Source: Cordylochernes scorpioides (taxonomy: Eukaryota; Arthropoda; Arachnida; Pseudoscorpiones; Chernetidae). From it: 64,000 bases of DNA. This document shows, piece after piece, positions 24,001 to 33,000 of this stretch. The position numbers were made by a program, and so were the translations under genes. The stretch covers positions 138,106,994 to 138,170,993 of the forward strand of contig CP092863.1 of NCBI GenBank assembly GCA_030710605.1, given 5' to 3'. Below the pieces are notes generated by a model, which was not told the origin of the DNA, ran no database searches, and saw only the letters and a program-made list of their open reading frames with translations. The stretch's first letter is position 1; each line of letters starts with the position of its first letter.

Positions 24001-27000
24001 TGTGTTATTTTTGTTTTTCTTGATGAGGACATGGAATTTTGATCGAGACATTGAGAAAATAAAAATAATTCTCTAGCCGAAGTGGCTCTTTTATTTTAAA
24101 GAACTCTCCAGGCAACCTCTGTCTTTAAGATAATCTAAATTTCTATTAATCCTACTAAATATTGTTTTTTTTTTAGTAAGAGGAACTGCCTGTTCCTGAA
24201 TGCTTGTATATAAGTTGATGTCAAGCCCCTTTTCCCCCAATTTGATACATTGTAAATAACATTGCTGATATTGTTACTATTACTGTTATTCCTGTAAATA
24301 CCCTCTTCTACTCGGAGAATCTGTATAAGATCAAAATGTCTTAATAAAGCTTTGTTGTTGTTATACCTTGTGTTTCTAATTTATAATCCACACAGATTGT
24401 ACCATACCTTTGATATCCTTTCCATATTGGATCTGTTTCTTGGCCTGGTCTATGGAGGAAGAGCCGTGATGGTGGTGATTGTGATGGTGGTAGTCCTCGC
24501 TGGCGCTGCGCTGGTGGGTGTGTCTGCACACTGCAGTGCTGGTGGTGCCTCCTCCATAGTCTCTTTTCTCCTCCCACAGCACCTTCTCTCGGTCATGTCT
24601 CAGGTACTTGGGGAAGGCAAAGTAAGGAATGGACACCTGGTACAAACATATCTCTCTTAGTCCAATCTTCTCACAAGTATCTCCGCAAACTATACACTCA
24701 TGGACAGAACTTAAGGAATGATAAGGCACAATTTGGATTATAGATTATAAACATAAGGTAATAAGACCAAATTCAAATAAATAAATAGTGTGTGACATTT
24801 CGGTAACAATGCTGTTACTGAAACGTCACACATTATTCATTTATTTGGATTTGGTCTTATTACATTGTGTTTAGAACTTAAGGAAGTGGGAAGTCTTTAA
24901 TGTCGCCAGTCGTCTATTTTTTTGAAGGAGACAGAGGTAATTTTGTTTACACTTGGTTATCTTATGTATTTAATAAAGGTCACTGTGTATCAAATTGCTT
25001 TCATTGTTATTGTCTTAATCCTGAAATACATGCTAAAAGGTACAACTTCCTTTTGTCCACGAGTAGTTCATTTTGGAGAGAAACATTCCATCATTTAGTG
25101 CAACAAGTAAGGAAGGAATTGAGTAGCCGATGGTTTCAGACAACATAGGAAGAAGAGACTCACCAGTAGCAGCAGGATCCCAAAGATGACAAAGCCAAGC
25201 CACCAGGCTCCCACCCAGCGAGGATGTCCAGGGTAGATGCCAGTCATATGAGGGATGGATTGGAACATAGCATCCTCGTGGATAGACAATAGATAACCTC
25301 CTAGCAGGAAGCCACACACCAGACCGAAGGCCACCATACTGTAGATACAGCCTGTAGACAACACCCACATCTTAATCCTTTTTCCTCTCAACAACAACAT
25401 ACACAGATTAGCTACAGCCTGTAGATGACACTCACAACACATCTTAATCCTTTCTTCCTCTCACAACACACACATAGATTGTTAAAACAATGTTATGATT
25501 CATTATCACAGATTTACAGATTTTGAGAAATTCTAAAAAATAACCCGCAACTTTTTTATTTACTTGATTAAAGAAGCTTTCAGGCAAGCTTGTTGTCCTT
25601 CATAGAGAGGTAGTTCTACTGTAGCAACTCTCTGGTAAGAGGACACCTCTCTCTAAAGGACACTTTGGCTCTGTAACTAGGTGTTGTCCTTTACAGAGAG
25701 GTAGTTCTACTGTTGCAACTCTCTGGTAAGAGGACACCTCTCCCTAAAGGACACTTTGGCTCTGTAACTAGGTGTTGTCCTTTACAGAGAGGTAGTTTTA
25801 CTGTTCTGCTCTCTCGTGAGAGGACACCTCTCCCTAAAGGACACTTAGGTTCTGGAACTAGATGTCCTTTACATACAGGTTCTACTCTGCACCTCTTAAT
25901 GAGGACACTCAGTTGAGAATGACATCATTCTCTCAGTGAGAACAAATCACTAAAGAATGGAAATTTGCATAAATATTGGGTCATTGAGAGGCCTAACAAA
26001 ACACCCCATAATTATTTCTAACTGGGGCACTGGAGAACAATGAAGTCTTTGTGTTCTTTAAACACTTTCCCATAGGAACACTGGTGATTATATATTTTTA
26101 AAAAAGTGTAATTAAAATGAACAAAACCTTTTTTTTTTTTTAAACTAGGTAGCTACAATGGGTGTCGATTAAGAGCCAAGGTGTGTATGCTCATATAAAC
26201 AAAATCAAGGTCTGTTGTTGTTGTTTCTTATCCCCTTGTGTAAAGATTACTCAAATTCCATGAGTTCATGCTCCTCGAGCAAAAGGCGTCTACTTCCATG
26301 TTAGGAACGGCCTTAAACTACAGGCAAAGTCAGACTTTCACCAAAGTGTGCCTAGATCATGGTGCCATGATCAACGAAAGCTGCACCCCTACACCCCATT
26401 CCAAATCAAGGTCTTGCTACAGTAACACATTTTAAAAATGTTTATGACTCACAACCTAAGGACCTATGTGAAAATATTGTTGTTGTGGAGAGTTCGAAAA
26501 TGATAAAGCAAAATTTGGATTATGAACACAAGGTAATAAGACCAAATCCAAATAAATAAATAGTGTATGATGTTTCAGGTAACAGTCCATCACTTTTGTC
26601 TGAAGATGGTAACAACGCTGTTACCAAAACGATTTGACTGTATTGACTCATCCATTGATGAGCTATCTCTACTCATCCCCAGCAGACACCATCAACAAGC
26701 TCTACAAGCTTGATACCCTGATATGATTGTTGAGTGGAGATAAGAAAGATGTTTTGGGTACCACATCATTGACTGTATTGACTCATCCATTGATGAGCTA
26801 GCTCTACTCATCCCCAGCAGACACCATCAAAAAGCTCTACAAGCTTGATACCCTGATATGATTGTTGAGTGGAGATAAGAAAGAAGATGTTTTGGGTACC
26901 ACATCATTAACTGTATTGACTCATCTATTGATGAGATCTATTTATCCCCAGAAAACACCATCAACAAGCTCTACAAGCTTGATACCCTGATATGATTGTT

Positions 27001-30000
27001 GAGTGGAGATAAGAAAGTAGATGTTTTGGGTACCACATCATTGACTGTATTGACTCATCCATTGATGAGCTCTACTCATCCCCAGCACAGACACCATCAA
27101 CAAGCTCTACAAGCTTGATACCCTGATTAGATTGTTGAGTGGAGATAAGAAAGAAAAAGGGGAGGATAAGATTGACCAAATATTTGGTATATATCAATAC
27201 ATCTATCATCATTCAACAAGAATACTTCATCAATGAAGGTTTCAGCTGAATTCTAAACATAGAAGATTCCTTATTGGTCAGCATTATCTAGTTACCTTTG
27301 TACTTTACTGTCAAAATATATATTTTTTTATTCTTCAGAACTTATATACAGTAAGACCTCTCTATAAAGGACAGCTATTTGCAAAGCCAAAGTGTCCTTT
27401 AGAGACAGGTGTCTTCTTACCAGAGAGTTACTAAATGGTAAACATGGTAATTTTGTCAATGAAAGGCAGAGAGGTGTCCTCTAGTGAGAGTGTCCTTTCA
27501 TGGAGTATGTTCTACTGTAACAGGGTGAGGGTTGTGGTAAGTGCTACTCACCAATATACATGGAAGAACTGTCCTTCTTGACATGGTCGTCAATGTAGGT
27601 GGTCCCCAAGGTGAATATGGGGGATCCCCCGCAGCCAATCAGCACCTGAGCCAGCATGAACAGTAGGATGTACAGGACATTGGAGGAGGTGCCCTCGTTA
27701 CAGGCTGTAGGGTCAGCCTCCAGAGCTGGGCTGTTCATGAAGTGCCTGTCACATGTTCCAGTACCATTCAGTATGTGACGTTCAACCAACCAGCTAATAG
27801 AGATGGAAATTTTGCTGGAAGGATATTATGATATATATATATATATGTAAAAATAGCACAAATGTGATATTGTACTTGGATAAGGTGCATAAATTATGAA
27901 ACACAAAAAGGCTTCTCCTTATCGTGCAACTGAAAGTTGCTGATGGTTGCTGAAAGTTGGCCAATTCTGGAATAATTAAAAATCAACGAGAATAGTTGAT
28001 ATTTATTCCAATAGATGGCGCAAGCCATCAGCAACTTTTAGTTGCACGATAAGGAGAAGCCTTTTTGTTTTTCATTATTTATGCACCTTATCCCAGTACA
28101 ATTTCACCTTTGTACTCTTTTATTATATAGTTTTGTGTTCTCACATACTTCTGGCCTTAACTACCTGTTTCATGATTTTATAGGATGTCTGAATGACCAG
28201 TTTTTTTGGTCGTTGAGGTAAAGCTTGCACCACGCTGATGAGGGCCAACAGCCCGAAACGCGTACGTGGTTAGCTTTTCTTGATTAATCAAGAATATATA
28301 TTTCAGGAAGAGAGTGGGGAGCCGATGCAACCACACTAAAATTAACTTACACATCTCTAATTAGACCTATCCTGGAATATGGATATCAAATCTATGGTAC
28401 AGCATCTGAAACAAATCTGAAATCACTGGAAAGGATACAACTATGTGCAGCTAGAATTATTACAGGTCTTCGAAATACCTGCCCTAATGATATTGTACTT
28501 TACGAGGCAGACATTATGCCCTTAAAGGATAGAAGAAGCTACAATCTGCCAAAATATATAAACAAAATCAAGAGTTATGGAAACAAACACAGAACTTCCA
28601 AGTACATACTTAATTGGGAATCCAATTTAAGACTCAAAAAAGAAGGCCCTCTACACCTGGCCAATAGAAATGAATTTTTAAAATATAAAGTGGAAAAAAA
28701 TTATTTAGCAGAAAAAATTTCTCCATGCAAGCCACTACAAAATGTTATTTTTAATGCCACTTTAAATGAACCCACCAACAAACAATACCAAAATCCAGAA
28801 TACTTAAAACAATTATCATTAGAAATAATTAATAACATTCCTAAAAATGCAATAACTATTTATACCGATGGTAGCAGAGACGAGCTAGGACACACTGGCA
28901 GTGGCTGTCTCATCAAAACCACAAATGGCATTGAGAAAATGAACAGAAGAAACCCAGATTTTTGCTCAGTCTTCAGATCAGAACTTATAGCCATCTATGA
29001 AGCCTTAAAATCCATCAGAAATACTAATTATCAAGATATTTGGATTCTTACTGATAGTAGAAGTGCCATACAACACTTGAGTCACACAGGGGAACTCAGA
29101 GACAAAGTAAGCAGGAACATAATTGGTTATCTCCAAAAACTCTCAAAAACCTCAAAAATTCACCTTCAATGGATACCCTCACACGTTGGCATTGAAGGCA
29201 ATGAAGCTGCTGATGTGCTAGCGAAAAAAGGCACAAAAGAACTCTTGCCACAGAAAAATAAACTTACTTTTGAAGAAATAGAAACAATAGCCAAAACAAA
29301 AATAAACAAGAACTGGAGGATCCCACCTAAGCACAGTTGGTACAGTGGAGTGAACCCAGGAGGAGCTCTGAACATCAGAAATAGACAGCATCAAACAACA
29401 CTAACAAGATTTAGAACAGGCCATCTCAAGCCATTGAAGATAGAAAATAATAACAAAATTTATCCCACTTGCCCAAAATGTAGTTTGGTACCTGCAGCTC
29501 CAGAACATATTTTGGCTTGCATTAGATGCACTAAACAGGACCTTTGGGAGAGGCCGCTGCTCATCATAAAACAGCTCGAGGAGCATGAACTCATGGAATT
29601 CGTGTAATCTTTACACAAGGGGATAAGAAACAACAACAACAACAACAACAGAATTGGTATTTGGCCAATTCTGGAATAATTAAAAATCAACGAGAATAGT
29701 TGATATTTATTCCGATAGATGGCGTAAGCCATCAGCAACTTTCAGTTGCATGATAAGGAAATGTCTTTTTCTTAATATATATTTTTATTTTATCTTAATT
29801 TATTTGGAAATTTGCAGCATATGTATAATATTTAGAATCAAAGAAAACAAGATTCACTGATATATATAAAAATGAAGGGCACCATTCTTGTCAAAATAAA
29901 CACTAAAATCATAGTCGATGGACGAGTGGGTAACACCCTCGATTCCCGACAGTCATGAACCGGGATTGAAACCCACGTTAACATTTTGTTTAATATGTGA

Positions 30001-33000
30001 ATAACCTTCATATATTATTCACTGTTTCAATTATCATGAACTAGGTTGTTCTTGTTGAGGGGTACCTAATAAAGTGGTTTTTGGGGAAACACTAAAACTA
30101 AGTAACATCTATTGACCATCTCCGCAAACTAATGGACTTGAGGTGGTGACAAAGCCACAACACCAGTTTGACAAACTGAGAAATGTCCACCTGGAAACCA
30201 TGGTTTCAGGCTAATGGCCCTCATCAGTTCAGGGCACATTATTGACTGTTTTGACTCATCCATTGATGAGCTCTACTCTTTCCCGGCAGACACCATCAAA
30301 AATCTCAAGCTTTACAAGCTTGATACCTTAATATGAATGAGTGGAGATAAGATAAGAAAGAAGATCAGTTCAGGGCAAACTTTATTCCATGATATCCACA
30401 AGGGATCAAATGAAATCTTCAGAGTTTTCCAAAGAGGTGTTTAGCTGGTAAACATCTAGATGGTGCTTAGCTTTAGCTTCTTTTATATTGGGAGAGGAAC
30501 TTTTCATATTTAGATATCAATATCCTACCAGAAAAATTTCCATCTATATTTTGGTTATAGATTTGGCCTCTAGCTGATTTACCAGCTCTCTTTGACAAAT
30601 TCTGAAGATATCATTTTATCCCTTGTGGATCTCTTGAAATCAAAATCTGGCTCTGGATTAACGAGAGCAATTAGCTTAGTCTTCAAGTGAGTGCATCTCA
30701 GTTTGCCAAAAAAAAAAAAAAAAAGCTGATGTTGTGGCTTTGTCACCGACCCGAATCTACTAATTCTATGGCCAAAATATAGATGGACTGATGGGAGCAA
30801 TTAACCTGAAACTATGGTCTTCAATTGGACGCATCCCAATTCTGGTGTTGTGGCTTTGTTACTGACCTGCATCCACTAGTTTTCTGAAATGGTCAATAGA
30901 TGATACTTAGATGGAAATTTTGCTGGGAGGATATTGATCTAAAGAAACAAAGGTTGCCTCTCCCGTCAAAATAGACGTCAAAACCAGACACCATCTATTG
31001 ACCATCGCCGCAAACTAGCGGCTTCAGGTTGGTGACAAAGCCACAACCTGGTTTTGACATCTATTTTGATGGGAGAGGCGACCTTTGTCTCTTTAGGTGA
31101 TATTTAGTTTTAAGCATCTATTCTGGCAGAAGAGGCAAGCTTTATTATTATAGATCAAACAACTCTTAAAAGTCGGTGGACGAGTGGGTAACACGCTCTA
31201 TTCCCGACAGTCATGAACCGGGATTGAATCCCGCGTTAACATTTTGTTTTAGTATGTGAATATTCATTGTTGCAATTATCACAAACTAGGTTGCTCTTGT
31301 TGAGTGGTACCTAATAAAGTGATTTTGGAACCGGATCCAAGTCTCACCCTGTGTGTCTGGAGGGGAACTGTAGCTCTCCAGCTGCCGGGATGGGAGGGAC
31401 ATAGCACGTGTTCTCATCCAGGTAGTGCCTCAGGGAGCTGTTGCGATGGTCGCCCCCCAGGCGGGTGTAGACAGTATCAATGAGGTAGGGTAGGGCAAAC
31501 ACCATGGAACCAACTCCCATCACAATGATGCCTGCACAGTACAACAATCAATATCTACAGGTCTACAGTTACAAGAGTCAACAATGTAATAACACCAAAT
31601 CCAAATAAATAAATAGTGTGTGACATCGGTGTTGTTACCATCTTCAGTCAAAAGTACTGAAATGTATTTCAGTATCCAAAATCCATTTCAGTACTTTTGT
31701 CTGAAGATGGTAACAACGCTGAAATGTCACACACTATTTATTTATTTGGATTTGGTCTTATTACCTTGTGTTTATAATCTATAATTCAAATTGTGCCTTA
31801 TCACAAGAGTCAACCTACCTTTGCCAATCCAGATGGGGATATGGCGGTGAGTCCCGAGGTAGCTGACAAATATAATGGTGAGGAGGTTGCCCAGCTCGAA
31901 GGTACTGGCGATTCCCCCTGACACCCTGCTGGGGATGTCAAACCTCTTCTCTATGGTGGTGATCACACTGCACATGTTGGTAACACTTAACACAGGAAAA
32001 CATTTAAAATATTTATTGATACATTCATAATATTTACCTCAAAAATAATAATATAAACTTATCTTACTCATTATATTTCTCTTTTTTTCTTCATTATTTT
32101 TATATAACACATTCCCATATTGAAAACACTTTCTTGTAATACAAGAAAATAAGACCTAATCCAAATATTTTAATAGTGTATGACATTTCGGCAACAGCAT
32201 TGTCACCATCATAAGACAAAAGAATGAATGATTAATTTATTATATGAAAGAATAATTTATTCATTTATTCTTTTGTCTGATGATGGTGACAATGCTGTTG
32301 CCGAAACGTCACACACTATTAAATTATTTGGATTAGGTATTTTTTTTTCTTGTATCTATAATCTATAATCCAAATTGTACTTTATCACTTTCTTGTAACA
32401 AAAGGAGATGTTGTTATTATCTTCAACAGTGTTACAGAAACACACACACACAAAAACCTTTATTAAGACACACAGGTCTTACAGAGGATTCTCTTTGGGG
32501 TTACAAGACGGAGAAACCTATGAAAGTGGGAAATATACAAAGGGGTAAAAATGAAGAAAGATTATATACACATGATAAATATATACAGATTATTATTTGA
32601 ATGATCCTATGGAAAAAAAGAATATGGATTTGGAAAAAAAAATGTTTGTGTTACAGAAACATATCACAAACATTTCATTAATTTGGTCTCTTGTTACCTT
32701 AACTCTGACATTGCTTAGGCCTATTATGGAACTAACTGCCATTCTGATGAGATACTAAAGAATACTGATGTTACTATATAAAATATCACTTTATAACAAA
32801 ATTGATACAGCATATTTACGCAAGTTTGGCCTTAACTACCCATTTCTTGGTTTCTCAAGAAGCCTCTGGGACCAAAAATCTTTTTGGTTACAGTGGTACA
32901 GGCTACTCCACGCTGACGAGCACCAACAGCGCAAAACGCGTTCGTGGATGGCTTTTCTTGATTTATCAAGAAATTGGGTTGGCCAAATATCAGGGAAGAG

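Noticed and set aside
26636-27160. CRISPR-like array
   Set aside because: Four repeats of about 135 bp with a LINE ORF end in each; no short repeats with unique spacers, and the genome is eukaryotic.
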